A DNA stretch of 64,000 bases from Naumovozyma dairenensis CBS 421 (Eukaryota; Ascomycota; Saccharomycetes; Saccharomycetales; Saccharomycetaceae): NCBI RefSeq assembly GCF_000227115.2, contig NC_016487.1, positions 434,001 to 498,000 of the forward strand. The letters run 5' to 3'. The notes beneath the pieces were generated by a model. The model was not told where the DNA came from and ran no database searches. It worked only from the letters and a program-made list of their open reading frames with translations. A program made the translations under genes and the position numbers. Positions 41,079 through 51,107 of the stretch are shown here, in pieces (positions within the stretch are counted from its first letter, which is position 1; each line of letters opens with the position of its first letter).

Positions 41079-42896
41079 ATGTCTCAATTTATTGCCACTT
41101 TGAAAACTAATCCAATTAATCTGATCACGGGAGATGCTTCTGAACCATTAGGATTGGTGAAGAATTATTTGGATTCTGTCATTGGAGAGTACAGGCAATC
41201 ATCTAACAATAAAACTGATATCGATAGTATTACAGTCGATGGCTTGGATGCCCACCAAGTTTGGTGGCAAGCAAAAATGGTCATTGATAATATTGAAGGT
41301 GATCTGATGAATAATATACAGGAATTAAAGGAAATCCTTGAATCTAGGGAAGATAACCATGGCTCTGATTCAGGACCTGAAGAAGAGGAATCTGACGACG
41401 AACAAGAAAAATATATTGAAGAAAAACAACAAGAAGATGACGAAGAAGAAGAAGAAGAAGAACCAGAGGAAGAACTTGAAGTCGCTCCTCATGATATTAC
41501 CAAAGAACAAGAAAGTGAGAAGGATGGTCTTGAAGATAAATATTCAGATGCACATGCTTATTCAGATGACGAACCATTAATAAAGGAAAAAGAAAGTAAC
41601 GATACTGAAAGTAAAAATATAGGTAAAGTATCAGGAATCGATGATGACTTTTTCAATCTTGAAGACTTCAACAAACAAACATTAGCCCAAGAAAATGAAG
41701 CAGAAGATGAAGCAGAGGATGAAGCAGAGGATGATGAAGATATAGATTATTTTGCCGATATGCCTTCCGATGAAGAGGAAGAAGCTATATATTACGATGA
41801 TTTCTTTGATAAACCTGATCACAAGAACGACAAAAGATCGCTTAATAAAAGAAATGATAGAAATGCAGAAGTGACTGAAGAATTGGATGAGTCAGATTAT
41901 GATTCTGCGTTAGACTCTGCCAAATTAGATTTATTCGAAGAGGATTACGCTGAAGACTCCGATGGTGCCTTTGAAGGTATGGAAAATGATGAATCCAAGT
42001 TATCGAATTTTGAAAAACAGCAATTAGAAATTCAAAAGCAAATCCAACAATTAGAAGAGGAGGCTGTTGCTGAGAAGAAATGGGCTTTGAAAGGTGAAGT
42101 TAAAGCTCAAGATCGTCCTGACGATGCTCTTTTAACCGAAGACCTTGAATTTGAAAGAACAGCGAAACCTGTTCCAGTCATAACATCAGAAGTAACAGAA
42201 TCACTGGAAGAAATGATCAGAAGAAGAATTCAAGAAGTAAAATTTGATGATTTAGAAAGAAAAAATTTATCCTCTCTCCAGACAAGACAACCAAGACCAA
42301 AATTCGAATTAAGTGATGTGAAATCCTCCAAATCACTTGCCGAATTATATGAAAATGATTATAACGGTACATCTAATGAAACAGAGATAAGTGAAGAACT
42401 ACAAAAAGCGCATGATGAAATTACAGAATTATTTACCAACTTAGATTACAAATTAACGGCACTTTCGTCAGCTCATTTCATTCCAAAGCCAGCGCAGAAG
42501 GCATTGGAAGTTAGAGTGGAGACAGCAGCCATATCGATGGAGGATGCCCAACCGCTCACAATGTCTAGCTCATCTACTTTAGCTCCACAAGAAGTTTATA
42601 AAGTTGGTAAATCAACTAATGAAAATGAAATCAGGCTAAATAATGGTACTATAATGTCTAGAGATGAATTGACTAGAGAAGATAAGAACAGATTACGTAG
42701 GGCTATGAAGAGAAAGAGATCAAAGAGACAAGCCTCGCAACCGGCAGCCAAGAAGAGTAAGAAAGATAATGTCATCGAGACTTTATCCAAGGCTAAGAAT
42801 ATTACCGTTATTAACCAAAAAGGTGAAAAACATGATATCAAAGGTAATACACAAAGAAGTCCACGAAATCAAACTAGTGGTAACATAAAGTTATAG
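41079..42896 (+). CDS. MPP10: U3 snoRNP protein Mpp10
   Basis: This is a component of the small-subunit processome; with Imp3 and Imp4 it binds U3 snoRNA and enables early 18S rRNA cleavages in the nucleolus. It has 605 residues (593 in S. cerevisiae). The N-terminal 90 residues are globular. A very acidic region (about 95-310, Glu/Asp runs with AEDEAEDEAEDD-type repeats) is followed by the conserved C-terminal half, recognisable by LEEMIRRRIQEVKFDDLERK, LAELYENDY and LDYKLTALSSAHFIPKP. A basic tail (KNRLRRAMKRKRSKRQ) follows. The plus ORF at 41338-41580 is a Lys-rich shadow of the acidic repeat. Confidence 0.95.
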   Translation: MSQFIATLKTNPINLITGDASEPLGLVKNYLDSVIGEYRQSSNNKTDIDSITVDGLDAHQVWWQAKMVIDNIEGDLMNNIQELKEILESREDNHGSDSGPEEEESDDEQEKYIEEKQQEDDEEEEEEEPEEELEVAPHDITKEQESEKDGLEDKYSDAHAYSDDEPLIKEKESNDTESKNIGKVSGIDDDFFNLEDFNKQTLAQENEAEDEAEDEAEDDEDIDYFADMPSDEEEEAIYYDDFFDKPDHKNDKRSLNKRNDRNAEVTEELDESDYDSALDSAKLDLFEEDYAEDSDGAFEGMENDESKLSNFEKQQLEIQKQIQQLEEEAVAEKKWALKGEVKAQDRPDDALLTEDLEFERTAKPVPVITSEVTESLEEMIRRRIQEVKFDDLERKNLSSLQTRQPRPKFELSDVKSSKSLAELYENDYNGTSNETEISEELQKAHDEITELFTNLDYKLTALSSAHFIPKPAQKALEVRVETAAISMEDAQPLTMSSSSTLAPQEVYKVGKSTNENEIRLNNGTIMSRDELTREDKNRLRRAMKRKRSKRQASQPAAKKSKKDNVIETLSKAKNITVINQKGEKHDIKGNTQRSPRNQTSGNIKL

Positions 42897-43327
42897 TAAG
42901 ACTCTTATGTAATCAATCTATTCTATAAAAAAAATATAAAACTGAAATAAAAATACGTTTTTGTATACTAAGGTATACCCTATACCTCTTTAATACATAA
43001 ATGTTTAACCTTTTCGTGTTCTCTTTCGTCAATTGGGTCACCAATAGTTTTCCTTCAGAGCTTGAGGATAGGGCTCTACAGATGGTATACATATACATAT
43101 ACGTATACGTGCGTACTTAATTCTTGAATTAATTAATAAATATTGGTACCTTTCATTGAAAGAGCGCGAAATTTATGCAAACGAGCATAGCCACACTACC
43201 TTGTTGAACTTCAGATATTATTCAGAAAAGCCACTGTTATATGTATCCCTGTGGGCACCATCAAAGAATATCCACAAAAAAGTTACATGCTCCAGTCGTA
43301 AGAAATCAACTATAATATTCCTATACA
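42897..43327. other. Spacer between MPP10 and the unknown gene
   Basis: This 431-bp spacer has a TATACATA/CGTATACG alternating stretch near 43083-43112. No PAC element or RNA gene is seen. The short minus ORF at 42913-43098 is not credible. Confidence 0.4.
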
Positions 43328-44167
43328 ATGAAATTGATACTTGTCGATCCAAGCAGGCATGGAAAAGGTAAAGATAAAACTAAAGTCAAACATAATAAAA
43401 TTCGATCGCAAGAAAATGGAATAAGCAAGAAATTACACCATCTCCCGATGAGATCTCACCAGACTCGAGAGCCACCTCTTATATTTTATAAATTTAATCC
43501 CAATAATCATTCAAACGGATTTGGACAAGATACTTACCTAACTGGCACTTTAATTACAAGATCAGCAAGAACAGTACCGGGGGCTGTTGACGGTACAAAC
43601 CAAGCAGATAATCTTTCATATTCGCCATTAAAATCCAAATTCGACAGCCGGTGCTTGGTTATCAAGACAGATCCTCTCTATAATAATTCAAATAGAGACT
43701 TAGTATCCAGTGTTAAGAGACTAGGTACCTCGTGCAACAATAAAATATCAAAATTAACATTCATAAATAACACTTTAACACATGATCTAAACGAGAACCG
43801 AACATTCGGGTTTTCCGATAAATATATACCTCTATCTGACGTGAAGAAGGCGAACGACCTAGAAAAGATGGTGCCTATTGATACTAATAGTTTGGTAAAT
43901 ATTGTTCTTCAAAGTATAGAGCGGTTATCTGCGAAAACGAAGGCCGAAGATAACGAGAGCAATACTGGCATCGTATCTGCCAATCCTGATCTACTCAAAA
44001 CTGGTATAGATAATACTCTCCCATTTATGACACGAACTTTCAGTTCCGATGTGAAATTAAAACCAAGAAAAGTATTACAAGAACAAATTGGAACAAGAGG
44101 TTATTCGAAGTTCAAACTCCGGATTAAAGACAATGCTGATAACCATAATGATACATTGAGCCATTGA
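43328..44167 (+). CDS. Unrecognised protein of 279 residues
   Basis: I do not recognise this gene. The product starts MKLILVDPSRHGKGKDK, is very basic in its first 45 residues, rich in Asn, Ser, Thr and Lys overall, and has no signal peptide or membrane segment. It ends in a basic KLKPRKVLQ and KFKLRIK stretch. Such a composition suggests a nuclear, fast-evolving protein, but this is inference. It sits between MPP10 and MRX12, where S. cerevisiae has no gene, and runs into MRX12 with an 85-bp convergent gap. The length, a good ATG context (ACAATG) and amino-acid-like composition argue that it is real. The opposite strand has no comparable frame. Confidence 0.6.
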   Translation: MKLILVDPSRHGKGKDKTKVKHNKIRSQENGISKKLHHLPMRSHQTREPPLIFYKFNPNNHSNGFGQDTYLTGTLITRSARTVPGAVDGTNQADNLSYSPLKSKFDSRCLVIKTDPLYNNSNRDLVSSVKRLGTSCNNKISKLTFINNTLTHDLNENRTFGFSDKYIPLSDVKKANDLEKMVPIDTNSLVNIVLQSIERLSAKTKAEDNESNTGIVSANPDLLKTGIDNTLPFMTRTFSSDVKLKPRKVLQEQIGTRGYSKFKLRIKDNADNHNDTLSH

Positions 44168-44252
44168 TTTGGATCATGTTGCGATGAAATAGATGATATA
44201 GATATTATACAATATTAAATAGGAATACACTGACTTTACATATGGTAACTTT

Positions 44253-45824
44253 TCAAATATCTTGCATTACTTTTAAAATTTTATCTTCCATTACGCTCTC
44301 AAAATCTTCTTTGGTAACGGCTTCACCATATTCTGATAGTATATTTTTAATCCTACGTACAGCTGTGAGACCTTCGACGACTTTCTCTCCGACTGCACCA
44401 TCGAAAATTACTCTAGCAAAATCAACATCTTGCTTGGATAGGTAAGCTAAGATCAATGATTCTGTAACGAGGTCACTGCTTGATAGATTCGCGGCTTCAT
44501 TTTTCTCTTTACTGAGTGATTGAATGTTCTTGTTATAAATATCAAGAGAGTCATCGATATTGAATTTGGATTTTGTCAATATCAATACTATTAGCATTTT
44601 AGCATGTAAATCCGGTTCAGTACAATTCCCAATAAATGCCTCTGCGTATTCTGCTAAAGTAGTGTTTGAAGTTTTATAACTTTGGTATGATAAAGCCAAG
44701 AATGTTTCGAAAGTTAGGTCAGAAGAGTGATCTGGGAATTTCGAAATATATAAACGATAAAACTGGAAAAAGGAAGTCATATCGCCCCTAAACACCCCAA
44801 TTGATCTTAATATATTCTTCGCTAAATGTATGTCGGTCGTATCTAAATTAGTACGAGCAAGTTCATTCAAAGTATCTATGAAATCAGTTTTGGTATCAAT
44901 AGGAGCTGTCAGGATCTCATAGTCGGGATTCGAACCATTCAATTTAGGATATTCGAGCCGTAGTCCTTCCATTATCTTTTTAAAGCTTGTCGCATTCTCT
45001 TTTTCCTCTTCTGTTAATACTATTTGTAAATTTTCTCCAATGATTGCAACAGCTTTTTGAAGAAATTCTTTATTTGTAGCTACAACATCAAATGGGAGAG
45101 CTTTGTAAACGTCATATACTTGACGTGAAGTCAATTCCGTTAAATCTTCGATGAGATCAAATATAGGGGTCTTGCAAAGTCCTATGATTGATGGCAATTG
45201 AAAGGAAACTTTCTGCTTCAACATATTCTTGACCAATGTTATAGCAATATTTTCCGGGATCAGTCGTTTCTTCGAAATCATTTCCACCAGAATTAAACTC
45301 TTACATATATCCTCGACAGTCATATCTAGCTTGCCATCAGCTAAATCAACGGCATCAAAATGAACCATTTTTTCTAAAACACAAAGAAGTATATCATCTT
45401 GTAATTCGGTGAATTGATCGAGGTATTTTGTAAATAATTCCCAAGAGCTGTTCACCCTACCTGGATTGTTTTTAATAATTTCTATGAAAGCTTCTGTTGT
45501 TAGCGGTTTACCCAGAGTCTCGAGAAACTTCGAGTGAATTGTTGCTATACCAAATTCATATTTAGCCAATTCTTCGATCAGTTTATTATGGATGGCAGAA
45601 TGATGTGAAGGTGGAAGTTTTTTTGATGCTTTCAATAAATTATTGAGATCAGACGATAATGTATAAGGATCTTTCGGTATGGATGGTAAAGATAATGTTA
45701 GGTCTTTCCTTATAATGTCGAAACAAGGATCATTCAATATCTGTTTAGAGACTATAGTAAAATCTTTTTTGTTTGCACTAAAAGCCCTTCTAGAAACAGA
45801 GAACGCTCTTTTGAAAAGTAACAT
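44253..45824 (-). CDS. MRX12: Probable mitochondrial ribosome-associated protein Mrx12 (YJR003C)
   Basis: This protein of about 523 residues lies between MPP10 and APL1 exactly as YJR003C does (519 residues). The open frame extends to 45914, but Met31 (45824) starts MLLFKRAFSVSRRAFSANKK. This is a textbook mitochondrial presequence: Arg-rich, no acids, with hydroxylated residues. I therefore choose it. The rest is helical with Leu/Glu/Lys-rich repeats and no membrane segment, reminiscent of alpha-helical repeat proteins. In S. cerevisiae, Mrx12 was found associated with the mitochondrial ribosome (MIOREX); its molecular role is unclear. The call depends on gene order and length more than on a motif. 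Confidence 0.72.
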   Translation of the reverse strand: MLLFKRAFSVSRRAFSANKKDFTIVSKQILNDPCFDIIRKDLTLSLPSIPKDPYTLSSDLNNLLKASKKLPPSHHSAIHNKLIEELAKYEFGIATIHSKFLETLGKPLTTEAFIEIIKNNPGRVNSSWELFTKYLDQFTELQDDILLCVLEKMVHFDAVDLADGKLDMTVEDICKSLILVEMISKKRLIPENIAITLVKNMLKQKVSFQLPSIIGLCKTPIFDLIEDLTELTSRQVYDVYKALPFDVVATNKEFLQKAVAIIGENLQIVLTEEEKENATSFKKIMEGLRLEYPKLNGSNPDYEILTAPIDTKTDFIDTLNELARTNLDTTDIHLAKNILRSIGVFRGDMTSFFQFYRLYISKFPDHSSDLTFETFLALSYQSYKTSNTTLAEYAEAFIGNCTEPDLHAKMLIVLILTKSKFNIDDSLDIYNKNIQSLSKEKNEAANLSSSDLVTESLILAYLSKQDVDFARVIFDGAVGEKVVEGLTAVRRIKNILSEYGEAVTKEDFESVMEDKILKVMQDI

Positions 45825-46326
45825 TGAGTGTATCTTTCTTTTGTTTCTTACGCAAGCAAATTTAATTATAATCTCCACTGATGGCGATGATCTCTTGAAG
45901 CCAGTTTCCATCAAGATATACGGTCCATTACTTCAAAGATGTGCAGACTTTTTACTCTTAAGAGTCATGCTCATCGAACTTTAGTCACTACTAGATTACG
46001 TGAAATGAAATATTCTCAGTCTTAATCCAGGCACGTGATTGATAAAATTTTTAAAACTTCGAGATTTCCGAGTTCAAATCCGCCTGGATGCATCACGTAA
46101 ACAAATAAGCCGACACATAAAGAAGGTGAAGAAGAAACCTTGCTTCAACCGGTTTACGAAGCTGTAAACCTTTCCAGGCCATCCACAAACGTAGAACTAG
46201 ACAACTGAGATCTATCTACTTCACGAATGGCACGGAACTGGACTACATAATTAACTAATAATACGTTTGCTTTCCCTTAGCTCTTACTTGTTCCACATTC
46301 TATTTCGTTAAAAACCTCCAGGAGAT
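45825..46326. promoter_or_regulatory. Divergent promoter region, MRX12 and APL1
   Basis: It contains a CACGTGAT at 46032-46039 (Cbf1-type RTCACRTG on the minus strand) and a second ATCACGTAA near 46091-46099. SAG1 (YJR004C), which lies here in S. cerevisiae, is absent; I see no remnant of it. Confidence 0.45.
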
Positions 46327-48402
46327 ATGTCTGACCAAAGAGTTTTCGCAAGATATAGAGCAAATGAGATCAGGTTGGATCTACAAAATGTTGACATAAA
46401 AAAATTCAAATCAGGCACCACCAAGAAAAAGAATGCCTTAAGAAAAATCATAGTAAATTTGACCTTAGGAAACTATAACGAAATGATAGATTTACTTCCA
46501 GAAATCCTTAAATTTTGGCAAATTGAAGACGATCTTGAAGTCAGGAGAATTTGCCACGAATATACTAGATCGGTCGGGTCGATGAAACCAAAATTAACTG
46601 ATGAAATTTTGCCATTCGTATTGAAGGACTTACGAAGTAAAAATGAAAACTTACAAATCATGGCCTTGAGGACATTGATCTTTGTACCTTCTCCGCCCTT
46701 CACTAGCGAAGCATTTAAATTTCTAATGTCATTAATAAATCACCGTTCAGATTCCATAGAATTGACAAGAACTGCTATATATTCTTTGGTTCAAATGGAT
46801 GATTTTGATCATGCGAGAATTAGCGGATTATTGGAGATTTTATTAGATATTGTATCACAATCATCAGAAGAACCAACTATCCAAATAGCTGCCTTAAACA
46901 CTATATATGCAATTCATGAAAAACACCAAGATATGAAACCATTGGGTATATCGATTGATACATGTTTTAACCTTCTTAGTCTGTTGCCAAATTTGAATGA
47001 ATGGGATAAAGGGTTACTACTAGAAGCTTTGCCAGCTTCCGTAGTACCACAGACCCATGATGATGTCTTTGATATGATTGACATTGTTTTGCCCCAACTT
47101 CAACATGTGAATATGCTTGTCGTACTAAATACGTTGAAATTTATCGTTTACCTTTTAAATTATGTCGACAGGATCAATGAAACATTGGTAAAAAGATTAT
47201 CAAGTTCCATTGTTGCTTTACTAAACAAGCCTCCCGAATTGGAATTCCTTCTTTTAAGGAATGTCATATTACTTTTATTAAGTAGACAAACGCCTTTATT
47301 AGAATTCGATGTGTCCTATTTCTTTGTGGAATATTATGATCCGATTTATATAAAGGATACAAAGTTAGAGTGCTTGTATTTACTTGCAAATAGTGAGAAC
47401 TTGCCTCAAATCTTAGATGAATTGGAACAATATGCTACTGATATCGATATCCAAATGTCACGTAAAGCAATTCGCGCCATAGGGAATTTGGCAGTTAAGC
47501 TAGATGATAATGCAGCAACTGAGTGTGTTCATATTTTGCTCCATTTGTTGGAGTTTGGGGTCGATTATGTTGTTCAAGAAATAATTTCAGTCCTCAGAAA
47601 CATTCTTCGGAAATATCCCAATAAATTCAAGTCTAACATCAGGGAAATAGTTGAGTATACAGATTCGGTCCAAGAGCCTGAATCAAAAAATGCAATGTTA
47701 TGGATAATAACCCAATATTCAGATATCCTTCCAAATTACATGTCAATTTTCCAGAACTTAACCTCATCGTTGCTTGAAGAGCCTCTCGAGGTTCAATTTT
47801 CAATCTTAAATTCTAGCGTTAAATTCTTTGCCAGAAGTCCTTCAGCCGAAACAAAAAACCAATGTATGGGCATAATACAGTTGTGTATTAATGAAATCGA
47901 CAATCCGGACCTACGTAACAGAGCGCTCATGTATGATAGATTGATAGCAGTATCAGGGAACATTGGTGTAACCAATCCTGGCATTAGTATATTGCAAACT
48001 ATTGTCGACGGGAAGCTTCCTGTTATAGAACTAAACTCTAAATTGGATCCCATGGTTTTAGAGGAATTAGAACTGAATATGAGCTCAATCACTTCTGTTT
48101 ACTTAAAACCAACCTCGCAGATATTTAGAGGCAATAGAACAAAATTGTTACCACAAAGCCCTATCCTGGTAACTGATAGGGAAGCCTTAAAAATAACAAA
48201 CTATAAAGGACTTAAAAATAAAGGAGACAGCTCAACAAAAGGGATGCCCAAAAGAACGGCAACTATGAGTGATTACGATAAACCAGCTGAAAAAGTCAAT
48301 CAGTTGAAAGGGAAAAGAAAATCAACACTCAATGGCCCTTCAAAGCTTGCAAGAAAACCATCTATGCTTATGAGAAGGCTTTCCATGAAAAATCCATTTT
48401 AA
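46327..48402 (+). CDS. APL1: AP-2 clathrin adaptor beta subunit Apl1
   Basis: This is the large beta-type adaptin of the AP-2 endocytic adaptor complex. It has 691 residues (700 in S. cerevisiae). Starting MSDQRVFARYRANEIR, it is a solenoid of HEAT-like helical repeats. Conserved islands include RRICHEYT, NEWDKGLLLEALPAS, LPQLQHVNMLVVLNTLKFI, IYIKDTKLECLYLLAN, IQMSRKAIRAIGNLAVKL and EPESKNAMLWIITQY. The C-terminal 80 residues are basic and low complexity (KRKSTLNGPSKLARKPS...). As in S. cerevisiae Apl1, there is no ear domain after this. It converges on YEH2 with a 125-bp gap at a synteny junction. Confidence 0.95.
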   Translation: MSDQRVFARYRANEIRLDLQNVDIKKFKSGTTKKKNALRKIIVNLTLGNYNEMIDLLPEILKFWQIEDDLEVRRICHEYTRSVGSMKPKLTDEILPFVLKDLRSKNENLQIMALRTLIFVPSPPFTSEAFKFLMSLINHRSDSIELTRTAIYSLVQMDDFDHARISGLLEILLDIVSQSSEEPTIQIAALNTIYAIHEKHQDMKPLGISIDTCFNLLSLLPNLNEWDKGLLLEALPASVVPQTHDDVFDMIDIVLPQLQHVNMLVVLNTLKFIVYLLNYVDRINETLVKRLSSSIVALLNKPPELEFLLLRNVILLLLSRQTPLLEFDVSYFFVEYYDPIYIKDTKLECLYLLANSENLPQILDELEQYATDIDIQMSRKAIRAIGNLAVKLDDNAATECVHILLHLLEFGVDYVVQEIISVLRNILRKYPNKFKSNIREIVEYTDSVQEPESKNAMLWIITQYSDILPNYMSIFQNLTSSLLEEPLEVQFSILNSSVKFFARSPSAETKNQCMGIIQLCINEIDNPDLRNRALMYDRLIAVSGNIGVTNPGISILQTIVDGKLPVIELNSKLDPMVLEELELNMSSITSVYLKPTSQIFRGNRTKLLPQSPILVTDREALKITNYKGLKNKGDSSTKGMPKRTATMSDYDKPAEKVNQLKGKRKSTLNGPSKLARKPSMLMRRLSMKNPF

Positions 48403-48527
48403 ATCATGAACGAAAAGATTAGAATGACATTTCATGTTTAGAGTATGTATTTTCTGATAATTATGATGTATATATGCTATAAATGGTGATTAATAATTAA
48501 TAAATTATTCTGGTCCTATTATGTGTC

Positions 48528-50096
48528 CTATATTGTTTGTTGAGGAAAACGTAGATTTTCTACGATAGGTTTTCCAATCCTTTCAATAACATCATGAGCC
48601 CAAAGGACGTCTAAATGAGAGTATTCGTCAATGTACCATATTTTGAATAAGGAGTGCTTTTCATTATGGATAAAGTGGTTAATTAATCTTTCCCCATCGA
48701 CCAGTCTATCCTGTCTTGGGATGAACATCATGATATAAGGGTATTCTACATCAGTGTCTCTCTTCATATTCAAATGGTTCTCGACGGATCTACCGTGAGC
48801 TGCTGTACCAGAATCAGCAACAGGAAACCATACTTTGTTATCTGGAAACATCCTTCCAGCCCCATTTTTGAAACTAGTTTTACTAGGCTTTGGACTCAGC
48901 CACCATTCCATCAGTTTGACTGATATATGAACTGGAGAGAACAAGAAATGTCGATTTCTTAACGGCCTATCCCATAGGATATCGTTCCAGTCAAACAGGT
49001 AATTGAACATGATATATGAAAGGAAAGAGTATAGTTTAGTACCAAGCATGATTGACCTCATTGTCATCATTAGAGGGATAAATGATTTAGTTCCAAAAAC
49101 CCAGGGACTATCTATACCCATTGCCATAAATCGTACAAATCCTTTCTCGTCCAATAGAGGGCCCGGATATATAGCCGGTGCTAAAGCGATATAGTTATCT
49201 AGTTTGTCGATTAATTTGAAATCCTTATCATACAGTTCTTCTCCATTTATTAATCCCATAAATCCTTGAGTAGTCCCTTGTGAGTGAGATATGAGGGTTA
49301 ACTTTTCGAAATTAGTCTCTGATAACGTTTTTTCTATTAATGCTTTTAAATCATACTTTACCATTTCATTCAAATCCCAATCCCATTTCTTAGCTGGGGT
49401 GCCAACCTTCTCCATATTCCATTTAGCTTTTAATCCACAGCGATTATTTCCTAACCAGATATCGAATCCAGATTCGTGTAAAAAATATGCCAACGATTTT
49501 CTACCACCGGATGCAAATGCTCCACTGCTTTGCAAAAGCCCATGCAGCATTAAGATAGGACGACGAGATATGTCTCTCTCTTGTTGTTTGGATGACTTCA
49601 AATGCCATAAGTCAATAATAAATCCATCATCCGTCTCTACTTCAAAAGTTTCTATCTCAATGTCATATTGGTTATAATAATAACTCAGATCTGCCACTAA
49701 TTTATGGTCTTCTGCAAGTAAAATGTCAGGAAAAGGGTTGCTTGTTTGATTAGCCCCTTCGATTAAAGTCGGGTGTGGTGCGGATGCAAGTGATGTTATT
49801 GTATGGTCGTACTCAATATTACTCATTCGTTCATTCTCTGAATCCAATGGAGTTTCAGATGACACAGATGAGACAGATGGCTTCCTTTGTTTACTGTACT
49901 TCGAGGATTTATATGCTTTATTCTTCGGTTCGTTGATACTTGTTTTAGAACTTCTGGTATCTCTTGGGTCAACACGTTTTTTTATATGCACAGTAACATA
50001 ATTGTGCCATAATGATAAGATGAACAAAACCGTCATAAAGATGTTCAATATTATCGCCGAGACTATGCCTTGTAGACATTGCACGATAAAAGACAT
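48528..50096 (-). CDS. YEH2: Steryl ester hydrolase Yeh2
   Basis: This is an acid-lipase family alpha/beta hydrolase that releases sterols from steryl esters; Yeh2 acts at the plasma membrane. It has 522 residues (538 in S. cerevisiae). A membrane anchor lies at about 8-30, followed by a basic and Ser-rich linker, then the catalytic domain from about 140. The nucleophile Ser272 is in ISHSQGTT, the oxyanion region is LMLHGLLQSSGA, the family signature WLGNNRCG is present, and the catalytic His is in the YSHLDVLWAHDV segment. YEH1 is the paralog; the neighbours IRC25 and SDO1 identify this as the YLR020C position. Confidence 0.92.
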   Translation of the reverse strand: MSFIVQCLQGIVSAIILNIFMTVLFILSLWHNYVTVHIKKRVDPRDTRSSKTSINEPKNKAYKSSKYSKQRKPSVSSVSSETPLDSENERMSNIEYDHTITSLASAPHPTLIEGANQTSNPFPDILLAEDHKLVADLSYYYNQYDIEIETFEVETDDGFIIDLWHLKSSKQQERDISRRPILMLHGLLQSSGAFASGGRKSLAYFLHESGFDIWLGNNRCGLKAKWNMEKVGTPAKKWDWDLNEMVKYDLKALIEKTLSETNFEKLTLISHSQGTTQGFMGLINGEELYDKDFKLIDKLDNYIALAPAIYPGPLLDEKGFVRFMAMGIDSPWVFGTKSFIPLMMTMRSIMLGTKLYSFLSYIMFNYLFDWNDILWDRPLRNRHFLFSPVHISVKLMEWWLSPKPSKTSFKNGAGRMFPDNKVWFPVADSGTAAHGRSVENHLNMKRDTDVEYPYIMMFIPRQDRLVDGERLINHFIHNEKHSLFKIWYIDEYSHLDVLWAHDVIERIGKPIVENLRFPQQTI

Positions 50097-50439
50097 TCTT
50101 TTTAACGCTAGAAGCTCCGTGTATTTGGATGAGTAATGTGTTGTTATGTAGTACCTATCCTCGTACTGCTGGCGCTTCTAATTTATGTAACATCGAAGAT
50201 GGTATCTTGTTGTTTTCTTTTGTTTTTGTTTTTATTTTCGATTTTTTCAGTTCGAAGTATTGTCGATGCCTTCTCTCCGATTTTTTCAACAAATAACGCA
50301 AAGTATAGTTTATGTTGGTAATTAATGTTACGCGAATTCATTAATAAACAATCGTATACTAGAAACGCCAGCTTATAGAGACAAACTATATAGTATATGT
50401 GTTTCACATTAGTGACACATAATATACCATTCCCATTCG
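50097..50439. other. Divergent promoter region, YEH2 and IRC25
   Basis: This 343-bp spacer has TTTTGTTTTTG-type tracts and no clear Rpn4 (GGTGGCAAA) site, although IRC25 encodes a proteasome chaperone. The short ORFs crossing it are not called. Confidence 0.4.
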
Positions 50440-50958
50440 ATGGCATTTTACAAATTAACGAAACAGTTCGATGAGAATCTGCTCCAAGGGCAGGAATTGA
50501 CGATCACCGCAGCCCATTTCAGAAATCAAACAATAGTTCAGATCCGCCTAGAAGGTCAGATCGATTCTACGTATGAGGTAACATTGGAAGGTATAAGTTC
50601 CTTGGAACATAGTCTCACTCGTCCCCTTGCAGGCCGACAATTTCTAAATGAAAACCAAGGCGGTGTAGATGTAGATGAAGATATCGACTCAAGCCACTTT
50701 ATAAGGGACAACTTATCAGATTACAAGGTTGTTACAAAATTAGGGGATCCAGATGACACACAGTTGACAGTTATCTCTTCGCAGATTGCAGAGTTATACA
50801 ATAGCGTAATTATACCCAAATTTCAACCTTCACATGAGATGGATAACAATGGTAAATTTCTCATATCGATTAGCAGCAAAATTTGGAAGGGTGACGGATC
50901 AGCAGCTTTTCAGAAGTTAGTGTTCATCTTACAAAGTATTAAAGAGATGTATCTATAA
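50440..50958 (+). CDS. IRC25: Proteasome assembly chaperone Irc25 (Pba3/Poc3)
   Basis: This encodes 172 residues (179 in S. cerevisiae). Irc25/Pba3 forms a heterodimer with Poc4/Pba4 that guides alpha-ring assembly of the 20S proteasome. The small alpha/beta fold has no sharp motif, so the call rests on size, general similarity and its place between YEH2 and SDO1, identical to YLR021W. The acidic insert at about 68-82 (DVDEDIDSS region) and the C-terminal amphipathic helix AFQKLVFILQSIKEMYL are compatible with the family. It converges on SDO1 with a 149-bp gap. Confidence 0.82.
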   Translation: MAFYKLTKQFDENLLQGQELTITAAHFRNQTIVQIRLEGQIDSTYEVTLEGISSLEHSLTRPLAGRQFLNENQGGVDVDEDIDSSHFIRDNLSDYKVVTKLGDPDDTQLTVISSQIAELYNSVIIPKFQPSHEMDNNGKFLISISSKIWKGDGSAAFQKLVFILQSIKEMYL

Positions 50959-51107
50959 AGTGACAATGTAAAAGCGATTTACAATAAAATAAAATAAATA
51001 AAACTATTGCCGAGTATATTTTATTAGAATATGTGCATCTATCTATAATAAAAATAGACTATTAAATCTATATAGACTGGGTGTTTTTCGTACAGATCTA
51101 CTACTTT

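Noticed and set aside
41338..41580. Plus-strand Lys-rich 80-codon ORF
   Set aside because: It is an out-of-frame shadow of the acidic repeat in MPP10.
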